Source: Nordella sp. HKS 07
GTDB taxonomy: Bacteria > Pseudomonadota > Alphaproteobacteria > Rhizobiales > Aestuariivirgaceae
Reading direction: 5' to 3'
Assembly: GCF_011046735.1 (NCBI RefSeq)
Contig: NZ_CP049258.1
Location: 5,102,001-5,166,000 of the forward strand
DNA length: 64,000 nucleotides
Part shown: one piece after another, positions 16,567 through 25,463 of the stretch
How positions within the stretch are numbered: position 1 is the first letter of the stretch
Layout of the letters: each line of letters begins with the position of its first letter
Notes under the pieces: model-generated
Seen by the model: only the letters and a program-made list of their open reading frames with translations
Database searches by the model: none
What the model was told of the DNA's origin: nothing
Made by a program: the position numbers and the translations under genes

Positions 16567-17643
16567 TCAGAGCCTGGCTTCGAGAACGAGGTTGAACGGC
16601 GTCGCCAGAGCCCGGCGGAAGCGGGTGAAGCCTGCTTTGCGGAACACATCGCCAAGCCGCGCTTCGCCGGCCTGGGCGCCGAGCACCAGACGTCCTCCCT
16701 CGGAGATCGCATGGGCGCAGCAAATGGTCGTCGAAGCGGCATAATACATGCGCGCCACCGGCGAGACATTGTCCTCTACATGATCGTGGGCGAAGGGCTC
16801 CACCAGCATGACGGTGCCGTCGGGCGCCAGCGCTTTGGCCGCATGCGTCGCCGCGGCGACCGGATCGCCCATATCGTGCAGGCAATCGAAGAAGCAGATG
16901 AGGTCATAGCCGGTGCCGGGATAATCATCCGCCTTTGCCCTCGCGAAGGTCGCTTGCTGCGCGACACCCGCTTCGATGGCGAGTCGGTTCGCTTCGTCGA
17001 CCGACTGGCGATGCGTGTCGAAACCGCGGAACTGCGAGTTGGGAAATGCCTTGGCCATCAGTGTCGTCGAATGGCCATGGCCGCAGCCGATATCGGCGAC
17101 GAGGGCGCCGGCCGCGAGCTTGGCGACGACGCCGCCGAGAGCCGGCAGCCATTCCGGCACCAGGCTGCCGCGATAGGCATTGCGGTAGAAGGCGGCGACG
17201 CCGCAGAAGAGCCGCCCATCATGATCGCCCCAGGCGATGCCCTTGCCGGTCTGGAACGCTTCCACAGCCTTGTCTTCATCGGCCCACATCGAGGCGGGGA
17301 CAGCCCAGGCATTGGGCATGAAGACGGGGCTTTCCTCATCGGCGAGAACGAAGGCCTGCTCAGCCGTCATCTCATAGGTATCGCTGATCGCATGATAGTC
17401 GAGATAGCCGCCCGCGACCTGCGAGTTGAGCCATTCGCGCACATAGCGTTCGGCGCAGCGCGCGCGGCGCGCCAGCTCGCCGGCGGTGAGGGGACCGGCA
17501 CCGGCCATCGCCTTGTAGAGGCCGAGCCTGTGGCCGAGGCTGATCATGACGCCGCCATAGCCGGCCGAAATATCCTGGATCGCCCGGCCGAGCAGGGCGT
17601 CGAGCTTGCCGGCATCCGTCGTCTTGTGGTGCATATCGTCCAT
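16567..17643 (-). CDS. SAM-dependent methyltransferase with N-terminal winged helix
   Basis: 358 residues. An N-terminal winged-helix dimerisation domain (about 20-105: LGLYKAMAGAGPLTAGELARRARCAERYVREWLNSQ) is followed by a class I methyltransferase with motif I VADIGCGHGHSTTLMAKAFP (about 170-190), an acidic loop, and ICFFDCLHDMGDP. The C-terminal part has VMLVEPF. This is the Rv2258c-like group, small-molecule O- or C-methyltransferases with unknown substrates. AGGAGA precedes ATG 17643. It is divergent from the GlxA-type regulator. Confidence 0.88.
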   Translation of the reverse strand: MDDMHHKTTDAGKLDALLGRAIQDISAGYGGVMISLGHRLGLYKAMAGAGPLTAGELARRARCAERYVREWLNSQVAGGYLDYHAISDTYEMTAEQAFVLADEESPVFMPNAWAVPASMWADEDKAVEAFQTGKGIAWGDHDGRLFCGVAAFYRNAYRGSLVPEWLPALGGVVAKLAAGALVADIGCGHGHSTTLMAKAFPNSQFRGFDTHRQSVDEANRLAIEAGVAQQATFARAKADDYPGTGYDLICFFDCLHDMGDPVAAATHAAKALAPDGTVMLVEPFAHDHVEDNVSPVARMYYAASTTICCAHAISEGGRLVLGAQAGEARLGDVFRKAGFTRFRRALATPFNLVLEARL

Positions 17644-17824
17644 ATCTGTCTCCTGTTGCGCGGGCCATGGTCGTCCATGGGCGGTGCGCACATTGACGAT
17701 CCGGCGACCGCCGCGGCAGAGCCGACCTGTCCAGAATCGGGCCGATTGCGCCATTGCGGCCCGGAAACATGGCGCGGTCGGCCGTTCGGAGCTAACGTGC
17801 CGTCCTGCAGTCAGGGAAACCGCA

Positions 17825-18874
17825 ATGCCGCGTCAGCCCGCTTCGGCCGGTTCGGAGCCGCTCCATGTGAGCCTCGTCGCCATACCCGAGGCCGTGGTGT
17901 CGACGTTGAGCGGCATCTTCGATGTGATGAATGCCTTCGCCATGATGCCGCTGGCCGGCGCGTCGCCCGCCGATCCGCCGCCTTTCCGGGTCGAGATCGT
18001 GGGGATGAAGCCGGGTTCGCTGGAGCTGGCGAGCCGCGTGCCGGTGCCGGTCAAGCGGGCGGTCGCGACGATTGTCGAGACCGACATCATCATCGTTCCT
18101 TCCGTGCTGCTCGGGCCGGAAGGCTGGCAGAAGGGCCGCTATCCCGAGCTCGTCGACTGGCTCAGCGCCATGCATCGGCGCGGCGCGCTGCCCTGCTCGG
18201 CCTGCTCCGGCATATTCCTGCTCGCCGAGACGGGGTTGTTCGACGGCAAGGAGGCGACGGTGCATTTCCACTACGGCAACGCATTCGCGAAAGCTTTTCC
18301 CCAGGTGCCGATCAATCCGGAACGGGTGCTCGTCATCTCCGGCAAACGCGAGGAGCTGATCAGCTCGGGCGCATCGATGACCTGGCACGATCTGGTGCTC
18401 TATCTGATCGGCCGCCATGCCGGTGCGACCGCGGCGCAGGCGGTGGCGCGCGCCTTCGCGCTGCAATGGCATCAGGATGGGCTGGCGCCCTATATCGTGT
18501 TCGAGGGCCGCAGCGATCATGGCGATGTCGCCATCAAGGCGGCGCAGGACTGGGTCGCCGGGCATTTCTCGGTGATCAATCCCCTGGAGGAAATGGTCCG
18601 GCGCAGCGGGCTCACGGAGCGCACCTTCAAGCGTCGCTTTGCCGCCGCCATAGGCCTCAGCCCGATCGCTTATGTGCAACGCCTGCGCATCGAGGACGCC
18701 AAACGCCGTCTCGAGCGGACTGAGGCTTCTGTCGATGAGATCAGCTGGCAGGTGGGCTATGAGGAGCCGGCCTTCTTCCGCCGCCTGTTCCGGCGCGTGA
18801 CGGGTCTGGCGCCCGGCGCCTATCGCCGCCGCTTTAGAATCCCCGATTACGCCAAGCCGGGGCTCAAGCCATAG
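17825..18874 (+). CDS. GlxA family AraC-type regulator with DJ-1/PfpI-like domain
   Basis: 349 residues. The N-terminal DJ-1/PfpI-like domain (about 10-200) contains the nucleophile-elbow block LPCSACSGIFLLAETGL. The C-terminal AraC HTH pair (about 240-335) has MVRRSGLTERTFKRRFAAAIGLSPIAYVQRLRIEDAKRRLE and EISWQVGYEEPAFFRRLFRR. GlxA-type proteins regulate catabolic genes of amines, amides and quaternary ammonium compounds. It is divergent from the methyltransferase gene (181 bp between starts), its probable target. Confidence 0.92.
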   Translation: MPRQPASAGSEPLHVSLVAIPEAVVSTLSGIFDVMNAFAMMPLAGASPADPPPFRVEIVGMKPGSLELASRVPVPVKRAVATIVETDIIIVPSVLLGPEGWQKGRYPELVDWLSAMHRRGALPCSACSGIFLLAETGLFDGKEATVHFHYGNAFAKAFPQVPINPERVLVISGKREELISSGASMTWHDLVLYLIGRHAGATAAQAVARAFALQWHQDGLAPYIVFEGRSDHGDVAIKAAQDWVAGHFSVINPLEEMVRRSGLTERTFKRRFAAAIGLSPIAYVQRLRIEDAKRRLERTEASVDEISWQVGYEEPAFFRRLFRRVTGLAPGAYRRRFRIPDYAKPGLKP

Positions 18875-18971
18875 TCGTGACAAAGAGTTCGAGTGAACAA
18901 GCCGACATGGCGAAGGGATTCACTTCCGATGAGGCAGCTGCTAGGCTGCGCCAACATTCTGGGATGGCATC

Positions 18972-20165
18972 ATGACTCGTGTTCTTCGTCGACTGTTCGG
19001 CGCCTGTGGCGTGGTCCTTGCTGCAGGCCTTTTCGCGCCTCCTGCCTGGGCTTCCTTCGAAAGCTGCGTCAAGGCTGTGCGCGCCGATGTTCTGAAAGCG
19101 GGCATCAAACCCGACCTCGTCGATGCCGCCTTCAAGGGCATTGCCTTCGACGAGAAGGCGGTGCGCTTCTCCAGGACCCAGCCCGAATATCGCATCGCCA
19201 TCTGGGACTATATGGCCTTCCTCGTGGACGCCGCGCGCCTCGCTGATGGCGCGAAGATGCTCAGTGCCCATGACAAGACCCTGCGTGCCGTCGAGAAGGC
19301 CTATGGTGTCAACCGTTTCGTCCTCGCGGCGCTGTGGGGCGTGGAGAGTGACTATGGTCGCGAGAAGGGCGACTTCTTCCTGCCGCATGCATTGCCCAAT
19401 GTCGTCTGCGGCGGCAAGAAGCCGGCGGTGTTCAAGGCCGAACTCATCCAGGCCTTGCGTATCGTCCAGGCGGGCGACGTGAAGCTCGCCGATCTTACCG
19501 GCTCCTGGGCCGGCGCCTTCGGCCAGACTCAGTTCATGCCCTCGACCTATCGCCGCCTCGCCGTCGATTTCGACCGTGACGGCCGGCGCGACACGATCCG
19601 CTCGGTGCCGGATGCGCTCGCTTCCGCGGCCAACTTCCTCGACAAGGCGGGCTGGCAGTCGGGATTGCCATGGGGCTTCGAGGTGAAAGTCCCTGCTTCC
19701 TACAAGGGACCGGTCGGCCGCTCCCGCAAGGCGCCAGCATCGGCCTGGACCAAGCTCGGCGTGACCCGTGCCGATGGCTCGGCCCTCCCGTCGAGTGGCT
19801 CCTACGGCCTGATCAGGCCGGCGGGGCGTTCGGGGCCGTCCTTCCTCGTTTCGCGCAATTTCGACGCGCTCTACTCCTACAATGCGGCCGAGTCCTACGC
19901 GCTCGCGATCGGCCATCTCTCCGACCGCCTCGCCGGCAAGGGAGCGCTGAAGACACCCTGGCCGACCGACGATCCGGGCTTGAGCCGGGTCGAACGCAAG
20001 CGCCTGCAGGAGCTTCTGATTCGTCAGGGCTATTACAAGGGTGAGGCGGACGGGCGCATCGGGCCGATCACCGTCGCCGCGATCAAGGAAGCGCAGAAGA
20101 AGGCCGGCATGAAGCCCAACGGGCGGCCGAGCAAGCGCATTCTGAACGCGCTCGCCGGCAACTGA
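18972..20165 (+). CDS. Lytic murein transglycosylase, MltB-like, with PG-binding domain
   Basis: 397 residues with a signal peptide (VVLAAGLFAPPAWA). The SLT_2 domain (about 30-300) carries the catalytic Glu in WGVESDYGREKG and the motif GAFGQTQFMPSTY. The C-terminal peptidoglycan-binding domain (about 335-395) has LQELLIRQGYYKGEADGRIGPITVAAIKEAQKKAG. It cleaves glycan strands with formation of 1,6-anhydroMurNAc in the periplasm. No lipobox is seen. It ends directly against the convergent cupin stop: TGA at 20163 and the cupin stop at 20168 leave no spacer. Confidence 0.92.
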   Translation: MTRVLRRLFGACGVVLAAGLFAPPAWASFESCVKAVRADVLKAGIKPDLVDAAFKGIAFDEKAVRFSRTQPEYRIAIWDYMAFLVDAARLADGAKMLSAHDKTLRAVEKAYGVNRFVLAALWGVESDYGREKGDFFLPHALPNVVCGGKKPAVFKAELIQALRIVQAGDVKLADLTGSWAGAFGQTQFMPSTYRRLAVDFDRDGRRDTIRSVPDALASAANFLDKAGWQSGLPWGFEVKVPASYKGPVGRSRKAPASAWTKLGVTRADGSALPSSGSYGLIRPAGRSGPSFLVSRNFDALYSYNAAESYALAIGHLSDRLAGKGALKTPWPTDDPGLSRVERKRLQELLIRQGYYKGEADGRIGPITVAAIKEAQKKAGMKPNGRPSKRILNALAGN

Positions 20166-20594
20166 TCAGGCTTTCGGTGGCACCGGCACCAGCCCATGCC
20201 GCAGCATGGTCTCCTTGATGCGTTGCGGATTAGGCGTGCCGGACGCGAGAAGGGCGGCCATCTCGCGAAAATAACCGGGGCCGAGCACGCCGGGGGTGAG
20301 CACGCAGAGACACGTGGCGGGGTCCTCGGTAACATTGTTGAAACCGTGGACGACGCCGCGCTTGATGAACAGCGTGTCACCCGGCCCCAAGGGCAAGGTC
20401 TTGCCGTCGACGGTGAAGTGCAAAGTACCGGAGAGACCGTAGACCGCTTCGTCCCAGCTCTCATGATAATGCGGCACCGGGACGCGGCCATGTGGCTGTA
20501 CGGTCATGCGGAACATATCGAGGCTACCGGCCGTCGATTCTTTGGAATGGAAGAATTTGAGGGTCATCGTGCCGAAGCTGATCACTTCATTCAT
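20166..20594 (-). CDS. Cupin domain protein
   Basis: 142 residues. Motif 1 is VPHYHESWDEAVYGLSGTLHFTVDG, with H-x-H and E ligands. Motif 2 is GDTLFIKRGVVHGFNN. It is a small single-domain cupin, probably metal-binding, and unrelated in detail to the tandem cupins at 7.9-8.9 kb. It is divergent from the malic enzyme gene (125 bp between starts), sharing a promoter region, and convergent with the transglycosylase. The reaction is unknown. Confidence 0.85.
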   Translation of the reverse strand: MNEVISFGTMTLKFFHSKESTAGSLDMFRMTVQPHGRVPVPHYHESWDEAVYGLSGTLHFTVDGKTLPLGPGDTLFIKRGVVHGFNNVTEDPATCLCVLTPGVLGPGYFREMAALLASGTPNPQRIKETMLRHGLVPVPPKA

Positions 20595-20719
20595 CTGCCT
20601 GTCTCCGGCCCCCGCACCCTCTTATATCATCCGGCATGGACGGGCTATATGTGGCTCAGACGAGAACCGACAGGCCGCGGCAAGCTTCCGCAACGTCCTG
20701 CCGACCGAAGGAAATGATT

Positions 20720-22369
20720 ATGACTGCGACATCGACTCCTCCCACCAACCATCCGACCGGCGTGGCGCTGCTGCGTGATCCGGCACTGAACCGCTCGACT
20801 GCCTTCACCGAGGCGGAGCGGGAAAAGTTCGGGCTGGTCGGCCTGTTGCCCGACTGTGTGGAGGACGAGAATGTGCGCCTGCAGCGCGTTCTGGTTCAGC
20901 TCGACTACAAGCCGACCGATCTCGAGCGCTATATATTCCTGTCTTCGTTACGCGACAATGACGAGACGCTTTATTTCAAGGCACTGATGTCGGACCCGGC
21001 GCGCTTCCTGCCGCTCGTCTACACGCCGACTGTGGGCGAGGCCTGCCAGAAATTCGACCAGATTCTGCGCCGCCCGGCCGGCGTCTATCTGTCGATAAAA
21101 CGCAAGGGCCAGCTGCGCGATCTGCTTCGCAACTGGCCGCACAAGGACGTGCGCTTCATCGTCGTCACCGATGGCGAGCGTATTTTGGGGCTCGGCGATC
21201 TCGGCATCAACGGCATGGGGATTCCGATCGGCAAACTGGCGCTGTACACGGCCTGCGCCGGCGTGCCGCCCAGGGTGACCTTGCCGATCACGCTCGATGT
21301 CGGCACCAACAACGAGCAACTCAGCAAGCATCCGCTCTATCTGGGCCTCCGCGAGCCGCGCGTGACCGGCTCCGAATACGATTCCTTCATCGATGAATTC
21401 ATCATGGCGGTCCAAGATGTATTTCCACGCGCATGCATCCAGTTTGAGGATTTCGCGCTGCCGCATGCTGCCCCGATCCTGGCGCGCTATCGCGACAAGG
21501 TATGTTGCTTCAATGACGATATTCAGGGCACCGCGGCGGTGGCGTTGGCGGGGCTCGCCGCGGCATCGAAGATTGTCGGCGGCACGCTGAAGGATCAGCG
21601 TTTCCTCTTTCTGGGCGCCGGCACGGCCGCGACCGGCATTGCGGCGCTCCTCGCCAAGGCTCTGGAGCAGGAAGGCCTGTCGCAGGCCGAGGCGCGGCGG
21701 CGCTGCTGGCTCTATGATGTCGGCGGGCTCATCCAGTCGAAGCGCGAAGGCTTGAACGAATTCCAGCAACCTTTCGCGCATGAGCATGCGCCCCTCGACA
21801 ATTTCACGACGGCGATAGAGACGCTCAAGCCCACCGCCATCATCGGCGTCTCGGGCGTCGGCAAGGCCTTCAACCAAGGCGTCATCGAGACGATGGCGAG
21901 GCTCAATGAGCGGCCGATCATCTTTCCCTATTCCAATCCGACGTCGCATTCGGAATGCACCGCGGAAGAGGCCTATCGCTGGACCGACGGCAAAGCCGTC
22001 TTCGCCAGCGGCAGTCCGTTCCAGCCAGTCTTTCTCGGCGACAAGACCTTCGTGCCGAGCCAGGGCAACAACGTCTATATCTTCCCGGCGATCGGCATGG
22101 CGATCTATGCGACGGAGGCCGCGCGCGTGACCGACGAGATGTTCATCGTCGCCGCCCAGGCGCTTGCCGAGGAGGTGACGCCGGCCCAGATCGCCACGGG
22201 CCTCATCTATCCGCCCCAATCGATGATCCTCCAGGTATCGCTCAATGTGGCCCGCAAGGTGGCTCGTTACATTTTCGACCACGGCCTCGCCGGTATCGCG
22301 ACGCCATCCGATCTCGATGCCTATATGGAGTCGAAAGTCTATCGTCCGGCCTATCGTCCGCTGGCATGA
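20720..22369 (+). CDS. maeA: NAD-dependent malic enzyme, MaeA/SfcA type
   Basis: 549 residues, the usual size for the single-domain malic enzymes of the E. coli MaeA group. YTPTVGEACQKFDQI is the N-terminal signature. The catalytic and metal ligands lie in QFEDFALPHAAPIL and CFNDDIQGTAAVALAG. The dinucleotide fold starts at FLFLGAGTAATGIA. SNPTSHSECTAEEAY and GNNVYIFPAIGMA complete the family. It decarboxylates malate to pyruvate. AAGGAA lies seven bases before ATG 20720; ATG 20714 is possible. NAD rather than NADP preference is inferred from the family only. Confidence 0.95.
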   Translation: MTATSTPPTNHPTGVALLRDPALNRSTAFTEAEREKFGLVGLLPDCVEDENVRLQRVLVQLDYKPTDLERYIFLSSLRDNDETLYFKALMSDPARFLPLVYTPTVGEACQKFDQILRRPAGVYLSIKRKGQLRDLLRNWPHKDVRFIVVTDGERILGLGDLGINGMGIPIGKLALYTACAGVPPRVTLPITLDVGTNNEQLSKHPLYLGLREPRVTGSEYDSFIDEFIMAVQDVFPRACIQFEDFALPHAAPILARYRDKVCCFNDDIQGTAAVALAGLAAASKIVGGTLKDQRFLFLGAGTAATGIAALLAKALEQEGLSQAEARRRCWLYDVGGLIQSKREGLNEFQQPFAHEHAPLDNFTTAIETLKPTAIIGVSGVGKAFNQGVIETMARLNERPIIFPYSNPTSHSECTAEEAYRWTDGKAVFASGSPFQPVFLGDKTFVPSQGNNVYIFPAIGMAIYATEAARVTDEMFIVAAQALAEEVTPAQIATGLIYPPQSMILQVSLNVARKVARYIFDHGLAGIATPSDLDAYMESKVYRPAYRPLA

Positions 22370-22377
22370 GCGGTCGA

Positions 22378-23001
22378 TCAGCGCGGGAGCATGCTCTTGC
22401 GAAACCGGATCAGCAGCAGAATGGCGCACTCGACAAGGAGCAGGAACACCGAAGTCCAAAAACCCGTCCGGATAGGATCATGCGTTTGGCCGCGCAGAGC
22501 GTAGCCGAGATAGAGGAAGGGAGTGTTCCACATGAGGATGCCGAGCAACGTCGCCGCTAGAAACGTCTTCGGGTTCAATCTGAGCACGCCGGCCGGCAAG
22601 GGGAGATAGAGGCGGACCACCGGCATGATCTGGCCGGACAGTGTCACCCAGAAATGATTGCGGCGATAGGCGCTGGTCAAGCGGTCATAGAGAGACAGTT
22701 TCAAAAACACATATCTGCCATAGCCCGCCACTGCTTTGCGCACCCTTTGGGGACCAAGCGACCAGCCGATCATGAACCAGCCGAGTCCGCCGATGAAGGA
22801 GCCAAGCGTCGTCACGCCGATGGTGAGGAGGAGCGTCTTGCTGTCAGGAGCCGTCAGCCCCAGGAAGATCAGCAGGACGTAGGAGGGGAAGAAAGGTGCG
22901 AGTCTTTCCACTACTGCGAGGAAACCGGCGCCGAGGAGGCCGAAGCTCAAGAAATAGGCGACGCTCTCCAACATTGTCGAAGCGAGATCAGAAGGCGACA
23001 T
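22378..23001 (-). CDS. DedA family (VTT/SNARE-associated) membrane protein
   Basis: 207 residues with four to five hydrophobic helices. The order LGAGFLAVVERLAPFFPSYVLLIFLG - IGVTTLGSFIGGLGWFMIGWSLG - [32 protein letters not shown] matches DedA proteins, with the conserved P-x-VR and G-x-x(R/K)MNxxxF-like blocks. Such proteins act as flippases or membrane-homeostasis factors, for example for undecaprenyl phosphate. It is convergent with malic enzyme, eight bases away. The start at 23001 is tentative; 23031 is also open. Confidence 0.82.
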   Translation of the reverse strand: MSPSDLASTMLESVAYFLSFGLLGAGFLAVVERLAPFFPSYVLLIFLGLTAPDSKTLLLTIGVTTLGSFIGGLGWFMIGWSLGPQRVRKAVAGYGRYVFLKLSLYDRLTSAYRRNHFWVTLSGQIMPVVRLYLPLPAGVLRLNPKTFLAATLLGILMWNTPFLYLGYALRGQTHDPIRTGFWTSVFLLLVECAILLLIRFRKSMLPR

Positions 23002-23219
23002 GGGACCTGGCAAGCCGATTAACCGGGGCATGTCGTCGCGCGGACAGCAGATTGGCGCGAATCGGGCGCATGTTTGTCTCCTTCATCCTTTCCAGTCAGG
23101 AGGGGAGAACTCGCATCTCCGGATTACGGGAACCTGTCATCCGGAACCGGTCCGTCACGATATGGTCCGATGGCCCGTCGAAGGGCGCTTGCTCCAGGTT
23201 GGTCTTCGCCCGGTCCTGA

Positions 23220-23846
23220 TCAGAGCTCGGGCTTCCGTGCCCCCGATCTCAGGCCGTCCATCAAAAGTGTAATGAGACGGCGGGAACGTTCCCGCCAGTC
23301 GTGCGTTTGCGGGAGGTTGTAAATGCCGGAGAGGGCATGCAGCACGTCCGAGCTGTCGATATCCGAACGAATGGAGCCTTGTGCAATGGCGGCATCGACG
23401 AGGCCCTGCACGGCGGCCGGAATCTTGCCGGAGGCCTCGGCGAAGAATTCGGAATTGCCTGCAAGCAGCAGCTTGAGGCTGTTGGCCATGCCGCGCTTGG
23501 CGGCGATGTAGTCGACGAAACGCCGCATCCATTCGGCGAGCGCCTTGTCGGGCGGGAACTTGCGTGCCAGGTCCTCCGCCGCCTGGCAAAGCGCCTCCAC
23601 CTCGTGCCGGTAGACCGCCTCCACCAGATGCTCGCGCGTCGGAAAATGCCGGTAGAGCGTGCCGATCCCGACCCGGGCACGCTCGGCGATCTGCTCGAGC
23701 GATGTATCGATGCCGTGCTGCGCGAATAGGAGTCCGGCCACCTCGACGAGCCTGTCGCGGTTGCGCTGGGCGTCGGCGCGCAGGGGCCTTGTCGCCTGGG
23801 GAGGCGGGGTGGCCTTACCGTGTCTTCCCGGACGTCTGGCGCTCAC
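23220..23846 (-). CDS. TetR family regulator, probable controller of paoABC
   Basis: 208 residues from the GTG at 23846. A longer frame from a TTG at 23927 would run through the operator-like palindrome and is less likely. The HTH (about 20-60) is LVEVAGLLFAQHGIDTSLEQIAERARVGIGTLYRHFPTRE, typical of TetR. The ligand domain is helical, with a C-terminal SDVLHALSGIYNLP segment. It is divergent from the aldehyde oxidoreductase operon, and a 14-bp palindrome lies between them, so it most likely represses that operon and itself. Confidence 0.88.
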   Translation of the reverse strand: MSARRPGRHGKATPPPQATRPLRADAQRNRDRLVEVAGLLFAQHGIDTSLEQIAERARVGIGTLYRHFPTREHLVEAVYRHEVEALCQAAEDLARKFPPDKALAEWMRRFVDYIAAKRGMANSLKLLLAGNSEFFAEASGKIPAAVQGLVDAAIAQGSIRSDIDSSDVLHALSGIYNLPQTHDWRERSRRLITLLMDGLRSGARKPEL

Positions 23847-23906
23847 TTCACACACCCAACGCAATTGGGGTCTTGAATCCTCATCGTCAGGCTCATAAGT
23901 ATTAAG

Positions 23907-23940
23907 CGGAGGCGCCTCCGATTGCAATGCGGACGCCTCC
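23907..23940. promoter_or_regulatory. Candidate TetR operator: CGGAGGCGCCTCCG palindrome plus half site
   Basis: CGGAGGCGCCTCCG (23907-23920) is a perfect 14-bp palindrome. A second imperfect copy of its right half, CGGACGCCTCC, lies ten bases further on (23930-23940). The site is centred in the region between the TetR start (23846) and paoA (24007), the usual place for a TetR-type operator. Confidence 0.55.
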
Positions 23941-24006
23941 AGTTTGTTACTCCATCCGGATCCGAAATGTCATGTCCTTTGCGGAAGACAGAGTGAGGCC
24001 GAATTC

Positions 24007-24483
24007 ATGTCAAAACACCTGAAACTTAAGCTCGTCGTCAATGGCGCACCGCATGAGCTGTCCATCGAGCCGCGCGTCACTTTGCTCGATGCGTTGCGCG
24101 AGCATCTGGGCCTCACCGGCTCGAAGAAAGGTTGCGACCAGGGGCAGTGTGGCGCCTGCACGGTGCATGTCGACGGCGAGCGTGTGCTTGCCTGCCTTAC
24201 CCTTGCCGCGCAAGTGGAGGGCAGGGCCATTACCACCATCGAGGGACTGACACCGGAAGGCGCCGGTCTGCATCCCGTTCAGGCCGCCTTCCTCGCTCAT
24301 GATGCCTTCCAATGCGGCTACTGCACGCCGGGCCAGATCATGTCGGCTGTCGCCTGCATCAGGGAGGGCCATGCCTCGTCCGATGCCGAGATCCGCGAAT
24401 ACATGTCGGGCAATCTGTGCCGCTGCGGTGCCTATCCGCATATCGTGGCGGCGGTGCGCGAGGCGAAGGAGGCGATGTCATGA
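24007..24483 (+). CDS. paoA: Aldehyde oxidoreductase [2Fe-2S] subunit, PaoA-like
   Basis: 158 residues. Two [2Fe-2S] clusters are ligated: the plant-ferredoxin type by GCDQGQCGACTVHVDGERVLAC, and the second by CGYCTPGQ plus GNLCRCGAY. This is the small subunit of xanthine-dehydrogenase-family enzymes. Unlike E. coli PaoA, the N-terminus MSKHLKLKLVVNG has no Tat signal, so the complex is probably cytoplasmic. The gene overlaps paoB by four bases (ATGA). Confidence 0.93.
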   Translation: MSKHLKLKLVVNGAPHELSIEPRVTLLDALREHLGLTGSKKGCDQGQCGACTVHVDGERVLACLTLAAQVEGRAITTIEGLTPEGAGLHPVQAAFLAHDAFQCGYCTPGQIMSAVACIREGHASSDAEIREYMSGNLCRCGAYPHIVAAVREAKEAMS

Positions 24484-25463
24484 GGGATTTTGACTATACT
24501 CGCGCCGCCTCGCTGGCCGAAGCGCGCATGATTGCCGGCGAGCCCGGCGCCATGCTTCTGGCCGGCGGCACGACCTTGCTCGATCTCGCGAAATGTGGCG
24601 TGGCGGCGCCGACGAAGGTCGTCGATATCACCTATTTGACGGGACTCGATGCGATCAAGGTCGACCAGCAAGGCGCATATATCGGCGCGCTGGCCAAATT
24701 GAGCCATGTCGCGGATGCCGCGGCGGTCCGCGAAAATTACCCGGCCGTGTCGGAATCGCTCTGGCAGGCGGCCTCGGCACAACTGCGCAATATGGCGACG
24801 ATCGGCGGAAATCTGCTGCAGCGCACGCGCTGTGCGTATTTTCGCGATCCTCAAGCCTTTCCGTCCTGCAACAAACGCCATCCGGGCTCGGGCTGCGCGG
24901 CGATCGGCGGCCTCACCCGCAATCACGCGGTGCTGGGCACGAGCAAGGTCTGCATTGCCACCAATCCGGGGGATCTCGCGGTAGCGCTTTCCGCATTCGA
25001 TGCGGTAGTTCACTTGGGCGATCGCCGTGTCGCCATAGAGGAGTTCTTCCTGCTGCCGGGAATGACACCTGAGCGCGAACACGCGCTGGAGCCGGGCGAG
25101 GTGATCACCGCGGTGACCATTCCGGCCTCCAACGCAGCGCGGCGCTCGACCTATCTCAAGGTGCGCGATCGGCAGTCCTATGAATTCGCCGCCGCGAGCG
25201 CCGCGGTGGGCATCGAGCTTGCGGCGGACGGCAGGACCATTCGTGATCTGCGCGTCGCGCTGGGCGGAGTCGCGACGAAGCCTTGGCGCGCGCGCGAAGT
25301 CGAAAAGGCATTGATCGGCCAGACGCTTGAAGTCGAAGCCGTGAAGCGAGCGAGCCTGCTCGCTATGACAGGCGCCGTCGCCCAAGGCGACAATCATTAC
25401 AAGATCGAGCTTGCGCCGCGCATCGTAGCGCGCGCCATCCTGAAAGTCGGAGGCCTCGCATGA
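24480..25463 (+). CDS. paoB: Aldehyde oxidoreductase FAD subunit, PaoB-like
   Basis: 327 residues. The FAD-binding core has LAGGTTLLDLAKCGVAAP and RNMATIGGNLLQRTRC. The Cys pattern CAYFRDP...SCNKRHPGSGC is the [4Fe-4S] insertion found in PaoB/YagS but not in ordinary XdhB. This identifies the PaoABC group rather than xanthine dehydrogenase. It overlaps paoA and paoC by four bases each, so the operon is translationally coupled. Confidence 0.93.
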   Translation: MRDFDYTRAASLAEARMIAGEPGAMLLAGGTTLLDLAKCGVAAPTKVVDITYLTGLDAIKVDQQGAYIGALAKLSHVADAAAVRENYPAVSESLWQAASAQLRNMATIGGNLLQRTRCAYFRDPQAFPSCNKRHPGSGCAAIGGLTRNHAVLGTSKVCIATNPGDLAVALSAFDAVVHLGDRRVAIEEFFLLPGMTPEREHALEPGEVITAVTIPASNAARRSTYLKVRDRQSYEFAAASAAVGIELAADGRTIRDLRVALGGVATKPWRAREVEKALIGQTLEVEAVKRASLLAMTGAVAQGDNHYKIELAPRIVARAILKVGGLA

